Assembly: GCA_016195265.1 (NCBI GenBank) | Contig: JACPZW010000043.1 | Coordinates: forward strand, 36,077 to 100,076 | Reading direction: 5' to 3' | Length of the DNA: 64,000 nt | Source: Acidobacteriota bacterium | GTDB lineage: Bacteria > Acidobacteriota > Vicinamibacteria > Vicinamibacterales > CAVVIG01 | Notes under the pieces: model-generated | Told to the model about the DNA's origin: nothing | What the model saw: only the letters and a program-made list of their open reading frames with translations | Database searches by the model: none | Made by a program: the position numbers and the translations under genes | Part shown: positions 18,657 through 28,365 of the stretch, one piece after another | Position numbering within the stretch: the first letter of the stretch is position 1 | How the letters are laid out: each line of letters starts with the position of its first letter

Positions 18657-19802
18657 CTATTCCTGCGGCTGCGGCACGACCGGCGGCTTGGGTCCGAAGA
18701 TCGTCGGCGCCTTCGTCGTGAGCCACGCAAACAGATTCTGCGTCTCCATGAATCGGCCGGCGTTCGAGCGCGCGCCCAAAACGACGACCGCGACCTGCTG
18801 TCCGCCTTCGGGCAGCCGCAGCAGCGTCGCGAGGCAGTACCCCGCCTTGGAGATGAATCCCGTCTTGCCGGCGCGGACGTCCACGTTGGGCCGGCCCAGG
18901 AGGTGATTCGTGCTGTGGAACGTGATCACGCGGCGATTCGCCGTGCGCACCGTGTACTCGGGCGTGCGCATGACCGACGAAATCCGATCGTCCGCCGACG
19001 CGTGCGTAATCAGGCGCGCCATGTCGTACGCCGACGACACATTGTCGCTCAGCAGGCCCGACGGATCGGCATAACTGGTGCTCTCGAGCCCGAGTTCCGC
19101 CGCCTTCTCGTTCATGCGGAGCACGAAACCCTCGGACCCGTACGGCGAGACGCGCGCGAGCGCGCGGGCCGCCGCGTTGTCCGACGCGATGAGCAGCAGG
19201 TGCAGGAGATCGTCGGCCGTGACTCTGTCGTTGGCCCGCACGCGCGTCGTCGAGGCCTGGAATACGTCGCCGCGCGTGATGACGACGGGCTGCGTCAGGT
19301 CCGGATTGTTCTCGAGGAACACGGTCGCGGTCATCACTTTCGTGATGCTCGCGATCGAGCGCTGGCTCTGCGAGTTCGCCTCCCACAGCACCTGGTTGGT
19401 CTCGGGGTTATAGATGATCGCGGCGGCCGCCCGCACGTCGGGCACCAGATCGCCGCTGGCGTCCACCTTGTAGCGCGGGAGAATCGTGTCCGCCATCTCG
19501 CGGGCGGTCGAGACCGCACGCGCACGCGCCAGCTTGACCTTGCGCGTTTCGGCGCGCTCGGCCGAGTACGCGGGGCGCGGCGCGGCCTTGGTCGCCGCAG
19601 CCTTCGCGGACGCGGGCGCCTTGGCGGCGGCCGGCGCTTTCACGGCGGGCTTGGTCGCCTTCGCAGCCGGTTTCGGAGTGCTGGTCTGGGTGTCTGAAGT
19701 CCTAGTCTGGGCCGAGGCGGGCGCGGCGGCGAGGAAAAGGATGCCGGCGCACGCCAAACCGCTGATCCAGAAAGATGTTTTTCCGTTCACTTGGGTCGGC
19801 AT
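18657..19802 (-). CDS. D-alanyl-D-alanine carboxypeptidase (S11 family, low-molecular-mass PBP)
   Basis: The 381-residue protein has a signal peptide ending near AAAPASA, then an Ala/Lys/Pro-rich linker (about 40-80). The S11 catalytic motifs follow: S152-I-T-K155, S207-D-N209 and K313-T-G. It trims the terminal D-Ala of peptidoglycan stem peptides in the periplasm. The usual C-terminal amphipathic membrane anchor is not obvious; the protein ends in a short Pro/Gln tail. The start at 19802 is the first codon that gives a normal signal peptide, although the frame stays open upstream. Confidence 0.93.
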   Translation of the reverse strand: MPTQVNGKTSFWISGLACAGILFLAAAPASAQTRTSDTQTSTPKPAAKATKPAVKAPAAAKAPASAKAAATKAAPRPAYSAERAETRKVKLARARAVSTAREMADTILPRYKVDASGDLVPDVRAAAAIIYNPETNQVLWEANSQSQRSIASITKVMTATVFLENNPDLTQPVVITRGDVFQASTTRVRANDRVTADDLLHLLLIASDNAAARALARVSPYGSEGFVLRMNEKAAELGLESTSYADPSGLLSDNVSSAYDMARLITHASADDRISSVMRTPEYTVRTANRRVITFHSTNHLLGRPNVDVRAGKTGFISKAGYCLATLLRLPEGGQQVAVVVLGARSNAGRFMETQNLFAWLTTKAPTIFGPKPPVVPQPQE

Positions 19803-19895
19803 TGTACCAGACAATTCATAGACCGCAAGGGGATTAGGGCGCGGATCGTCTACCTGTACATATCGGCAGACCTCGGGCGCAGATGAGGGGGATCG

Positions 19896-20420
19896 ATGAC
19901 GACGCGTGAGGACACGGAATACCAGGCGCTCCGGGCCACGATTCGGCAGCGCGGGACTGCCCGTGTCTGCACGTTCGTCGCCGGTGTTGTCGCCTGGGCC
20001 GCTCTCGCCCTGGCGACTGCCGCGGTCACGTCGGCGCCGGTCGCGACGCTCCTGCCCCTGCTCGTCCTGGCCGCGACGTTCGAAGCCGTGTTTTCGCTGC
20101 ACGTCGGGGTCGAGCGAGTGGGACGCTATCTTCAGGTTTTCCACGAAACCGGCGGCGCGGGCTGGGAGCACGCCGCGATGGCTTTCGGCCGTCCGGCGGG
20201 CGCGGCCGCGCCCGACCCGCTCTTCGTCGTGCCCTTTCTGATCGCCACGCTCTTCAACGCGGCGCCCGTCATGATCGCCCAGCCGGTTCCGGTGGAACTG
20301 ATTTTCGTTGGCGGCGCCCACGCGCTGGTCGTCCTGCGCCTGGGGATGGCGCGCGCGGTCGCAGCGCGCCAGCGCGCCGTCGATCTCGCACGATTTCAAC
20401 AGCTCAAGGGCGGCGCCTAG
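19896..20420 (+). CDS. Hypothetical membrane protein
   Basis: The 174-residue product has about four hydrophobic segments (about residues 25-45, 50-68, 108-126 and 128-145) and soluble charged ends. No catalytic motif was recognised. A GAGGGGGA ribosome-binding site precedes the ATG at 19896. It is divergent from the carboxypeptidase gene and separated by 255 bp from the TonB-receptor-like gene. Function unknown. Confidence 0.7.
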   Translation: MTTREDTEYQALRATIRQRGTARVCTFVAGVVAWAALALATAAVTSAPVATLLPLLVLAATFEAVFSLHVGVERVGRYLQVFHETGGAGWEHAAMAFGRPAGAAAPDPLFVVPFLIATLFNAAPVMIAQPVPVELIFVGGAHALVVLRLGMARAVAARQRAVDLARFQQLKGGA

Positions 20421-20572
20421 GCCGCACGCAGACCGTCGAGCAGCGGTGGCCAGTACGACGGCGCGTCAGCGGGACGCAAGCAGCAACCGCACGGCCATGC
20501 ACGAGACGATTCGAGGAGGCCCGAGGTAACCCATTTGCGGTCAACACAATCCAAACGTCCGTAGTGCGGCGC

Positions 20573-20602
20573 TTGACCTGTAAGGAATCGGACAACTATT
20601 GT
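20573..20602 (+). promoter_or_regulatory. Likely promoter of the TonB-receptor-like gene
   Basis: TTGACC (20573-20578) and TATTGT (20597-20602) are separated by 18 bases, giving a start near 20609 and a leader of about 67 bases to the ATG at 20676. The rest of the 20421-20675 gap shows nothing further that can be named. Confidence 0.5.
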
Positions 20603-20675
20603 CTCCAACTGTGTGGCAAGACCATGTATCGTTCAGCCACGCACATTCAGGTGTTCTTTGGTTGGGAGGAGGTCC

Positions 20676-23609
20676 ATGGTGAAGCGCAAGATCCTTCGGC
20701 TTCTCGCTGCTTCGGCGATCGTCTTCGCGTTCGGTCTCGCACCGGCCGGAGCACAAACAGGCCAGATGTTCGGCGAGCTGGTCGGAAAGGTCACCGACGA
20801 CCAGGGCGGCGTCCTGCCAGGTGTCAGCGTGACGTTGTCCGGGCCGGCGGTGATGGGCACCCAAACAGCGATCACGAACGAACGGGGCCAGTACCGGTTT
20901 CCCGGCGTCAACACTGGCACCTACGCCTTGAAATTCGACCTCGCTGGCTTCGCGCCTCTGATCCGCGAAGGGATCGTGGTTCCGGTTCGGCAGACCATCA
21001 CAGTGGACGCGGCGATGAGACTCGCGTCGCTACAAGAGACGGTGACGGTCAGCGGCGCATCGCCGACCATCGACGTGGAGAACAGCAAAGTCGGCGCGCG
21101 TCTGGATCATGAAATCCTCACCGCAGTGCCGACGTCACGCACGATCTTCGGATCCACGACGGTGCTGCCGGGCATGACGATGGGGCGCCAGGATCCAGGC
21201 GGGCTGAACGCGGCAACGTCGACCGGGATGGTGGCGCACGGCGCGAGCGGCTACAACCTGAACTACTACGGGGTCACGGCCGACACTCCGGCAAACTACG
21301 GCTCCATGTACTACATGGACTTCGGGTCGGCCGAAGAAATCTCCGTCGACACGGCAGCGATGGGCGCCGAAATCGGCGGCGGCGGCGGTGCAAACATCAA
21401 CGTCATCCCGAAATCCGGCAGCAACGCGTTGAAGGGCGAAGCGTTCTACAGCGTGACTGGCAAAGGCTACTGGAGCGGTTTCACTGGCAGCAACATCACT
21501 GACGATTTGAAGTCGCAAGGCATTACGGACCCGTCGCTGCAAGGGCTGCAAGATTTCAACGCGAACGCGGGCGGCCCGTTCGTGAAGGATCGTCTCTGGT
21601 GGTTCGGCTCGTTCCGGAACTATCGGACGATCGACGCCCAGCCGGGCTACACTGTCGTGAACGCTGACGGCAGCCTGACGAACCCGTTCTTGTCGAACCT
21701 CCGGAACTACACGTTGAGCGGGAAGTATCAGATTAACAAGAACAATCAGCTGTCGGCGTTCTGGACGTACAACAAGAAATTCCAGCCGAATCGTGGCGCC
21801 GGCGTCGCTCAGCCAAGCCCGGTGACCACAATCAATCAGCAGTCGCCAAAGAACCTCTTCAACGCCAACTGGACGTCGGTGATGGGTCCGAACACGTTCC
21901 TGGAGGTGTCGTCGACCTACTTCCACATGCACTGGCCGAGCGTTTATACGGACGAATTCGAGGCGTTGCCCGATTCGCAGAAGACTTCCGGGAGCTTCAA
22001 TATTTCGACCGGGATCTACTCAGGCGCCGACCCCGGGGGCGAGCACTTGCGCGACTCGTACCGAGCCCAAACCAACATCGGTCTGACGCGTTATGTCGAC
22101 AACTGGTTGGGCGCGAATCACCAATTGAAGACGGGGTTCGAGAACTGGTACGGCTGGGGCCAGGAAGTCTACGACATGTTCAACGACACCCGCCTGCGGT
22201 ACACGAACAACGCGAGCGGCGTGCCGCAACCGACCGAGATCTGGGCGTACAACACGCCGCTCACGCAAAAGACGAGGATGCGGAACTTCGCGGGATTCAT
22301 CCAGGACCGCGCCAGCTACTCCCGTATCACAGTGAACCTCGGGCTGCGCTGGTCGTTCTACGACGGCTTGATTCCCGAGCAGACTGGCGGCGGCGGTCGA
22401 TGGTTCCCGGTGACGACCTATCCGGAAGTCAAGCCGCCCTACAGCTGGAACACGCTGGCGCCCCGCACCGGCGTTGTCATCAAGCTCACAGAAGACGGTA
22501 AGAACGTCGTCAAGGCGAGCTATAGCCGGTACTTCAACGTGATGTACACGGACGAGTACGACGCCATCAACAACAACATCATCATCTCCGGTCTCACCAC
22601 GGCCCCGCCCGCGGTGTTCACCTGGTTCGGGGACGCGAACGCGAACGGCAAGGTCGATGCTGGTGAGTACAACCCGACGCCGAAGTCAGTGTTCACGCCG
22701 AAAAGCAATGCGATGGACCCCAACCTCCGGGATCCGCGCAACGATGAAGTCATGTTCGCGTATCAGCGCGAGGTGATTGACAACGTCTCTTTCAGCGTCG
22801 ACTGGATTCAGCGGTGGTTCAACGACGCGACCGTCAACCAGAACATCGGGATTCCGGCGAGCGCGTACGTGCGGGCCACCTTCCTCGATCCAGGCCCGGA
22901 CAACGTCCGTTCAACGGCGGACGACCGCAACCTGACGTTTTACAACGTGAACGCGGCCAGCCTGGGCAAGGATGCGTTCCTGCATACGAACTGCGGCAAC
23001 AACGTGTCGGTGAGCTGCACGCAGCGCTACAAGGCGATCGAGATCTCGCTCGGCAAGCGCATGTCGAACCACTGGCAGATGCAGGGGTCGTACGTGTGGT
23101 CGAAGCTGGATGGCGACCGCGTGCTCGACTTCACCGATCCGAACAACCTGACGGAAGGTATGGCGTCCGGCTTTGGGGCGAACGATCAGCCTCACGCTTT
23201 CAAGTTGCTGGGAAGCTACCTGGCGCCACACGGCGTCACTCTTGGCGCGAACTACCAGGCGCTGAGCGGACTGCCGCGGGATCGTTCGCTGAGTGTCGCC
23301 CTTGCTCAGGGCACGACAACCTACCAGGTCGAACCACGAGGCACGTATCGCGCCGACTTCCTGAATCTGCTGTCCCTCAGGGCGGACAAGAGCTTTCGGC
23401 TCAACGGCTCGCGTCGCGCGTCGTTCATCGCCGAACTGCACAATGCGCTCAACTCGAGTGCCGGGCAGAGCAACTACGGCACAGTGACTCGCAATAACGC
23501 GACGCAGGCGGCCTTCGAAGCGGCCAAGCTGACGGTCGCGTACTTCGGCCGCACGCAGGAGATCGTCGCTCCGCGCGTGTTCAAGCTCGGGTTCAAGTTC
23601 GACTTCTAG
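20676..23609 (+). CDS. TonB-dependent receptor-like outer-membrane protein with carboxypeptidase-regulatory domain
   Basis: The 977-residue product has a signal peptide (to about residue 26). A CarboxypepD_reg/CnaB-like beta-sandwich follows (GKVTDDQGGVLPGVSVTLSGP ... GFAPLIREG), then a plug-like region and a long beta-rich C-terminus ending in F. This is the Oar-like form abundant in Acidobacteriota. It probably forms an outer-membrane barrel for uptake of polymers or large ligands; the ligand is unknown. A GGGAGGAGG ribosome-binding site precedes the ATG at 20676. It stands alone, with its own promoter and a clear rho-independent terminator at 23648-23687. Confidence 0.88.
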   Translation: MVKRKILRLLAASAIVFAFGLAPAGAQTGQMFGELVGKVTDDQGGVLPGVSVTLSGPAVMGTQTAITNERGQYRFPGVNTGTYALKFDLAGFAPLIREGIVVPVRQTITVDAAMRLASLQETVTVSGASPTIDVENSKVGARLDHEILTAVPTSRTIFGSTTVLPGMTMGRQDPGGLNAATSTGMVAHGASGYNLNYYGVTADTPANYGSMYYMDFGSAEEISVDTAAMGAEIGGGGGANINVIPKSGSNALKGEAFYSVTGKGYWSGFTGSNITDDLKSQGITDPSLQGLQDFNANAGGPFVKDRLWWFGSFRNYRTIDAQPGYTVVNADGSLTNPFLSNLRNYTLSGKYQINKNNQLSAFWTYNKKFQPNRGAGVAQPSPVTTINQQSPKNLFNANWTSVMGPNTFLEVSSTYFHMHWPSVYTDEFEALPDSQKTSGSFNISTGIYSGADPGGEHLRDSYRAQTNIGLTRYVDNWLGANHQLKTGFENWYGWGQEVYDMFNDTRLRYTNNASGVPQPTEIWAYNTPLTQKTRMRNFAGFIQDRASYSRITVNLGLRWSFYDGLIPEQTGGGGRWFPVTTYPEVKPPYSWNTLAPRTGVVIKLTEDGKNVVKASYSRYFNVMYTDEYDAINNNIIISGLTTAPPAVFTWFGDANANGKVDAGEYNPTPKSVFTPKSNAMDPNLRDPRNDEVMFAYQREVIDNVSFSVDWIQRWFNDATVNQNIGIPASAYVRATFLDPGPDNVRSTADDRNLTFYNVNAASLGKDAFLHTNCGNNVSVSCTQRYKAIEISLGKRMSNHWQMQGSYVWSKLDGDRVLDFTDPNNLTEGMASGFGANDQPHAFKLLGSYLAPHGVTLGANYQALSGLPRDRSLSVALAQGTTTYQVEPRGTYRADFLNLLSLRADKSFRLNGSRRASFIAELHNALNSSAGQSNYGTVTRNNATQAAFEAAKLTVAYFGRTQEIVAPRVFKLGFKFDF

Positions 23610-23647
23610 TCAGTCCTCTTTAGTCGTTAGTTGTTAGTCGTTAGTCG
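23607..23647. repeat. TTAGTCG-type low-complexity repeat
   Basis: Repeated TTAGTCGTTAG/TTGTTAGTCG words begin inside the stop codon of the TonB-receptor-like gene and end at its terminator. Confidence 0.55.
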
Positions 23648-23687
23648 AGACCGGCGTTCGGGGTAGCCTGGACGCCGGTCTTTTTTT
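23648..23687 (+). terminator. Rho-independent terminator
   Basis: A perfect 10-bp stem (AGACCGGCGT at 23648-23657 with ACGCCGGTCT at 23672-23681) closes a 14-base loop and runs into a tract of seven T. It ends the TonB-receptor-like transcript. It is the clearest intrinsic terminator in the window. Confidence 0.9.
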
Positions 23688-23735
23688 GCGTTCTTCCTTT
23701 TACCTTTTTCCTTTTTCGTTCTACCTTCTCACTGC
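23688..23735. repeat. TTCCTTTT pyrimidine low-complexity repeat
   Basis: The stretch between the terminator and the next ATG is made of TTCCTTTTACC, TTTTTCC and TTCTACC words and has no purine-rich ribosome-binding site for the gene at 23736. Confidence 0.5.
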
Positions 23736-26700
23736 ATGTCCTCCCGGCGGCTCTTCCTCGCCCTCTACACCGCGTCAGGCGCCGCGGCGCTCGTGTACGA
23801 AGTCACGTGGACGCGCCTGCTCACGCTGCAACTCGGCCACACGGTCGCCGCCGCCAGCGCGGTGCTCGCGGCCTTCATGGGCGGCCTCGCCGCCGGCGCG
23901 TGGGCGATCGGCGCGCTCGCCGCGTCCGAGCGCGGAGGCCGCGCGCCGCTGAAGACGTACGCGGTGCTCGAAGCCGCCGTCGCCGTCGCGGCGCTGCTCC
24001 TGCCCTTCGCGCTCCGCGCGACAGTGCCGGCACTGGCCTGGGCGTACGCGGACGGCGACGTGCCGCTGCGCTTCTCGGTGATTCGCCTCGCGATCTGTCT
24101 CGGCCTGGTCGGCATTCCCGCCGTCGCGATGGGCGCCACGTATCCGATCGCGGCGCGCTGGTACGCGCGGAGCGCCGCCGACGCCGGCCGTCTCTACGCG
24201 ATGAACACGGCCGGCGCGGCCGCGGGCGCCTTGAGCGCCGGCTTCTGGCTGATCCCGGCGCTCGGCCTCCGCGGCACGACGTGGGTCGGCATCGCGCTGA
24301 ATCTCGCCGCCGCCGCCGGCGCGCTCTGGATCGCCGGAGGGGCAACCGCGGGCAAGGAAGCAACCGCGGAGCGCGCAGAGCCCTCGGAAAAACAATCCAG
24401 GAAGACTCATCACTCATCTCCGCGTTCTCAGCGTTCTCAGCGTTCTCCGCGGTTGCTTCCTTCTCCGATGCCCGCGGTCGCGCTGGTCGCTACTGCCATC
24501 TCCGGCTTCGCCGCGCTCGTGTACGAAGTCGCGTGGACGCGCCTGCTGGCGCTGGTCATCGGCCCCACGACGTACGCGTTCGCGACGATGGCCGCGGCGT
24601 TCATCGCGGGACTGGCGCTGGGATCGGCGGCCGGCGCGCGCCTGGCCCGGCGTGTCGAGCGGCCCGCGGTCTGGCTCGCGCTCGTCCTGACGGCCGGCGC
24701 CGTCGCCGCGAACGTGGCCGCGTGGTACGGTGCGACCCGCCTCCCGCTCGCCGTCGCGGCCGAGGTCGCCGATCCTGCCGCGAACTTCGCCGGCGTCATC
24801 GTCGCGCAGGCGTTCGCGGTCGCCCTGCTCCTGCTGCCGATGACGCTCGCGCTCGGCGCGGCGTTTCCGCTGGCGCTGGCCGCCGCCGGCGACACGACCA
24901 GCGTAGTGAAAGACACCGCGCGCGTGTACACGGCGAACACCGTCGGCGCCATCCTCGGCGCGCTCGCGGCCGGCTTCGTGCTCATTCCGCAGCTCGGCCT
25001 CCGCGCGACGATTCGCGACGCGGCCTTTGTCGCCGCGCTCGCCGGCGCCGCGTGTCTCGCGGCGGCGCGCCGCCGCCCGGGTGCCGCGACGTCGCCGCTC
25101 AGCGCCGCCGCTCTGCCTATCGCCGTCGCTGCGGCCGCGGCCGGCGCCATCACGCTGACGCCGCCCTGGGATCGCGCGCTCCTGGCGAGCGGCGCGTATA
25201 AGTACGCGGCCTATCTCGGTCCGGCCGATCTCGACGCGCTGCTCCGCGTCGGGACCCTCGAGTACTACAAGGAGGGCGCGGCGGGCACCGTCAGTGTGCG
25301 CCAGTTGACCGGCACACGATCACTCTCGATCGACGGCAAGGTGGACGCGTCCAACGGCGGAGACATGCTCACTCAGCGGCTCTTGGGACTGCTGCCCGTA
25401 CTCATCCACGGCCGCGCCGAAGAGATCTGCATCATCGGCCTGGGCAGCGGCGTCACCGCCGGCGCGGCGCTCGCGCCCGGCACGGTGCGCCACGCCGACG
25501 TCGTCGAGATCTCGCCGGAGGTCGTCGAGGCGTCGCACCGCTTCGACGTCGAGAACGGCCACGCGCTCGCGCAGCCGGGCGTGCGGCTGATTGTCGGCGA
25601 CGGGCGATCGCATCTGCTGCTCACGCCGCGCCGCTACGACGTCATCGTGTCGGAGCCGTCGAACCCGTGGATGGCGGGCGTCGCGTCACTCTTCACGCGC
25701 GAGTTCTTCGAGGCGGCACGGTCGAAGCTCGAGCCGGGCGGTCTGCTCTGTCAGTGGGCACACACCTATGACATCAGCCCGGCCGATCTGCGGTCGATCG
25801 TCCGGACGTTCGCGTCCGTCTTCCCGCAGGCGACGCTGTGGCTCGTCGGCGACGGCGACCTCCTGCTGATCGGCGCCAACGCCGACACGATCGTGCCGCG
25901 CCTCGCCGCGGTGGACGCCGGCGCGCGCCTCGGGACGACGGGACCGCTGCTCGCAGCGGTCGGCGTGACCGACGGCACGGCGCCGTTCGCGCTGCTGTCC
26001 CTGTTTGCCGGCGGGCCCGCCGAGATCGCACGGTACGCCGGCGACGCGATGATCCAGACCGACGATCGCACGGCGCTCGAGTACTCCGCGCCGCGCGGGA
26101 TCTACGGGCGGACGAAAGACGAGAACGTCCTCGCCATTCGAGCGCTCGCGCCCCAGCGCCCGCCCGCCGTGAAGCAGGCCTACGAACGGGCGGACGCCGC
26201 GGCGTGGGCGGCGCGCGGCATGATGGAACTGCGGGCGCAGTCATTCGCGCCCGCGTACGACGCATTCCGCCAGGCCACGGCCATCGACAGCCGTCACGTC
26301 GCCGCGTTGTCCGGTCTGTCCGATGCCGCCGGCGGCGCCGGCCGGCTGAACGACGAGCGCGAATGGCTCCGGGCGCTCGCGGCGCGCGATCCTCGCAACG
26401 CCCCCGTCCGCATCGAGCTGTCGCGCATTCTTGCCGTCGGCGGCGACACGCAGGGCGCGCTTCAGGCCGCGTCGGACGCGCTGCCGCTCGCGCCCGACGA
26501 TCCTCGCCCGGGCGAGCAGCTCGCCTCGGTTCTGGCGGACGCCGGCGACGGCGATCGACTGGCGCAGCTCGCCGACGCGCTGGCCGCCCGATTCCCGGAT
26601 CGGATCGACCCCCGCTACTACCGTGCGGTCGCCCTGTTTCTGAAGGGACGGCATGAAGACGCCGTGGCGGCCGCCAGGCAAGTAGTGAACGCCGCGCCGG

Positions 26701-26966
26701 ACCACGCGCGGGCCCAGGGACTGCTGGGCGCCGCATGCGCCACGCTCGGCCGACGCGAATGCGCGCAGCCGGCGTTCGACGCCTACATCCGCTTGAACCC
26801 GCGCGACCCGGCGGGCTACGTCAACGCGGGCACGTTCAGCCTGCGATCCGGGCAAGCCGCGGCAGCGACCGGCTACTTCGCCAGCGCGCTCGCCATCGAT
26901 CCCTCATCGACGCCCGCCAGGCACGGACTCACGCAGGCGCGTGCCCTTCTCTCTTCGTCCCGCTGA
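23736..26966 (+). CDS. Membrane/spermidine-synthase-like fusion protein with C-terminal TPRs
   Basis: The 1076-residue protein has four parts. Residues about 1-200 and 247-480 are two related multi-helix membrane modules; the repeat is visible as SGAAALVYEVTWTRLL and SGFAALVYEVAWTRLL. Residues about 485-800 resemble the spermidine-synthase fold, with the SAM-type IGLGSGVTAGAAL and VEISPEVVEA blocks and VSEPSNPWMAG. The rest is TPR repeats. The family is usually annotated 'fused MFS/spermidine synthase'; substrates are not established and polyamine synthesis should not be assumed. The two membrane modules are joined by a low-complexity, Ser/Arg-rich linker encoded by a repeat (see 24354-24462). 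Confidence 0.82.
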   Translation: MSSRRLFLALYTASGAAALVYEVTWTRLLTLQLGHTVAAASAVLAAFMGGLAAGAWAIGALAASERGGRAPLKTYAVLEAAVAVAALLLPFALRATVPALAWAYADGDVPLRFSVIRLAICLGLVGIPAVAMGATYPIAARWYARSAADAGRLYAMNTAGAAAGALSAGFWLIPALGLRGTTWVGIALNLAAAAGALWIAGGATAGKEATAERAEPSEKQSRKTHHSSPRSQRSQRSPRLLPSPMPAVALVATAISGFAALVYEVAWTRLLALVIGPTTYAFATMAAAFIAGLALGSAAGARLARRVERPAVWLALVLTAGAVAANVAAWYGATRLPLAVAAEVADPAANFAGVIVAQAFAVALLLLPMTLALGAAFPLALAAAGDTTSVVKDTARVYTANTVGAILGALAAGFVLIPQLGLRATIRDAAFVAALAGAACLAAARRRPGAATSPLSAAALPIAVAAAAAGAITLTPPWDRALLASGAYKYAAYLGPADLDALLRVGTLEYYKEGAAGTVSVRQLTGTRSLSIDGKVDASNGGDMLTQRLLGLLPVLIHGRAEEICIIGLGSGVTAGAALAPGTVRHADVVEISPEVVEASHRFDVENGHALAQPGVRLIVGDGRSHLLLTPRRYDVIVSEPSNPWMAGVASLFTREFFEAARSKLEPGGLLCQWAHTYDISPADLRSIVRTFASVFPQATLWLVGDGDLLLIGANADTIVPRLAAVDAGARLGTTGPLLAAVGVTDGTAPFALLSLFAGGPAEIARYAGDAMIQTDDRTALEYSAPRGIYGRTKDENVLAIRALAPQRPPAVKQAYERADAAAWAARGMMELRAQSFAPAYDAFRQATAIDSRHVAALSGLSDAAGGAGRLNDEREWLRALAARDPRNAPVRIELSRILAVGGDTQGALQAASDALPLAPDDPRPGEQLASVLADAGDGDRLAQLADALAARFPDRIDPRYYRAVALFLKGRHEDAVAAARQVVNAAPDHARAQGLLGAACATLGRRECAQPAFDAYIRLNPRDPAGYVNAGTFSLRSGQAAAATGYFASALAIDPSSTPARHGLTQARALLSSSR
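24354..24462. repeat. Low-complexity element with 18-bp terminal inverted repeats inside a gene
   Basis: A perfect 18-bp inverted pair (24354-24371 and 24445-24462, read AAGGAAGCAACCGCGGAG and its complement) brackets 73 bp that include three copies of GCGTTCTCA. It is inserted in frame between the two membrane modules and encodes roughly residues 206-242. The word style matches the intergenic repeats, which makes it an in-frame intragenic member. Confidence 0.85.
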
Positions 26967-27087
26967 CATGGTCGGCACGCACTAGGCACCGGCGCGCGAC
27001 GTGCCGATATGTGTAATAGGGTCGCGCAACGGACACGCGGCCGGCCGGCATGCCGCTTGCTCGAGTCCGGGGAAGGAGAGGGAGGGC

Positions 27088-27300
27088 ATGATGAGTTTGG
27101 TCCGGCTTCTCGGGTTCACGACGCTGGCGTGTGGATGCGTGCTCGGCCGGTATCGCGAGGTCGCCACGAGCCGCGAAGTCACGTACGTCGAGGAAAAAGG
27201 CCAGACCTGCGGCAGCCACGGGCATCGGCGGAATCACACAATCGCGATCGAACGCCTCGCGGTTGTTGCACCGGTCGCACTGGCCCGCAAGGCGTCCTGA
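27088..27300 (+). CDS. Small putative secreted protein or lipoprotein
   Basis: A 70-residue frame starts at the ATG at 27088, preceded by a strong purine tract (GGAAGGAGAGGGAGG). It opens with a short hydrophobic stretch ending in LACGC, which resembles a lipobox, followed by a polar region with a single CGSHGHRRNH segment. It lies in the 433-bp gap (26967-27399) that otherwise holds nothing recognisable. There is no family match that can be named, so it may be spurious; the ribosome-binding site is the main support. Confidence 0.4.
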   Translation: MMSLVRLLGFTTLACGCVLGRYREVATSREVTYVEEKGQTCGSHGHRRNHTIAIERLAVVAPVALARKAS

Positions 27301-27399
27301 CTGCCGCTGTGACTCGACGGCCACAGCCGCTGTAGGCATTGTTGCGACCGCGCGTCACTTCCCCCTAAGGCTGACGACCGTCTGTGCCGAAACACAGGC

Positions 27400-28365
27400 G
27401 TGTCCGTGCTCTTCAAACCGTATCGAATCGTCCCGGTCGGCGGTCAGCAGTGCAACTTTTACCTGACGGACTGCATCGATCTCTTCAAGCAACTCCCCGA
27501 GCGCAGTGTCGACGTCATCGTCACGTCGCCGCCCTATAACCTCGGCATCGACTACAACACCTACAGCGACACGCTCTCGCGCGCGGATTATCTCGCCTGG
27601 ACCGGGACCTGGATTGCCGCTGCGGCGCGCGTCCTGCGGCCGGACGGGTCGCTCTTCCTGAACGTGGGCGCCAAGCCGACCGACCCCTGGACCGCGATGG
27701 ATGTCGCGCAGGCGGCGCGCGCGCACCTGACGCTGCAGAACGTCATTCACTGGATCAAGTCGATCGCGATCGACCGCTCGTCGGCCGGCGCCGCGGCCGG
27801 GTTGACGCGCGACCTCGCGGTCGGCCACTACAAGCCGATCAACAGCGAGCGGTTCCTGAACGACTGTCACGAGTTCATCTTCCACTTCACGCCGCAAGGA
27901 TCGACGGCCCTGGACCGGCTGGCGCTGGGCGTCCCCTACCAGGACGAGTCGAACATCGGCCGCTGGCGCGGCGCGGGCGAAGGCGTCCGCTGCCGCGGCA
28001 ACACCTGGTTCATCCCGTACGAAACGATCCAGCGCCGCGATCGCGATCGGCCGCATCCGGCGACGTTCCCGTCGCGGCTGCCGGAGCAGTGCCTGCGCCT
28101 TCACGGGCTGAAGCGCATCGACGTGGTGATGGATCCGTTCACCGGGCTCGGAAGCACCGCGGTCGCGTGCGCGCGCCTGGGCGTGAACTTCATCGGCGCG
28201 GATCTGGATGAAACGTATCTGGCGGAGGCGGTGTCGCGCACGCGCGAGGCGTACGCTGCCGCGTCCGAGACGGCAGCGGCCGCCGCCGTGTTGCCGCGGC
28301 GGGCTGTGCGGATGCGAAAGGCGGCGCTTACTTCCGCTGCGACGAAACGGCTGGCGGGGGCTTGA
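27400..28365 (+). CDS. Site-specific DNA methyltransferase, orphan
   Basis: The 321-residue protein has the catalytic TSPPYN motif at residues 42-47 and the SAM-binding DPFTGLGST motif near residue 245. This beta-type order is typical of N6-adenine or N4-cytosine methylases (PF01555). HPATFP, common in this family, precedes motif I. The C-terminal tail is Ala/Arg-rich. No endonuclease gene is adjacent, so it looks like a solitary, possibly regulatory methylase; the target site is unknown. The start is a GTG at 27400. The end overlaps the convergent VWFA gene by 38 bp. Confidence 0.88.
   Translation: MSVLFKPYRIVPVGGQQCNFYLTDCIDLFKQLPERSVDVIVTSPPYNLGIDYNTYSDTLSRADYLAWTGTWIAAAARVLRPDGSLFLNVGAKPTDPWTAMDVAQAARAHLTLQNVIHWIKSIAIDRSSAGAAAGLTRDLAVGHYKPINSERFLNDCHEFIFHFTPQGSTALDRLALGVPYQDESNIGRWRGAGEGVRCRGNTWFIPYETIQRRDRDRPHPATFPSRLPEQCLRLHGLKRIDVVMDPFTGLGSTAVACARLGVNFIGADLDETYLAEAVSRTREAYAAASETAAAAAVLPRRAVRMRKAALTSAATKRLAGA

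Noticed and set aside
19857..27015. Shared ACATATCGGCA word before the genes at 19896 and 27088
   Set aside because: Two 11-bp matches in opposite orientation could be chance in 64 kb; no dyad or further copies were seen.
26967..27399. Riboswitch or non-coding RNA in the gap
   Set aside because: No recognisable conserved core or terminator; only the small reading frame with a ribosome-binding site was kept.
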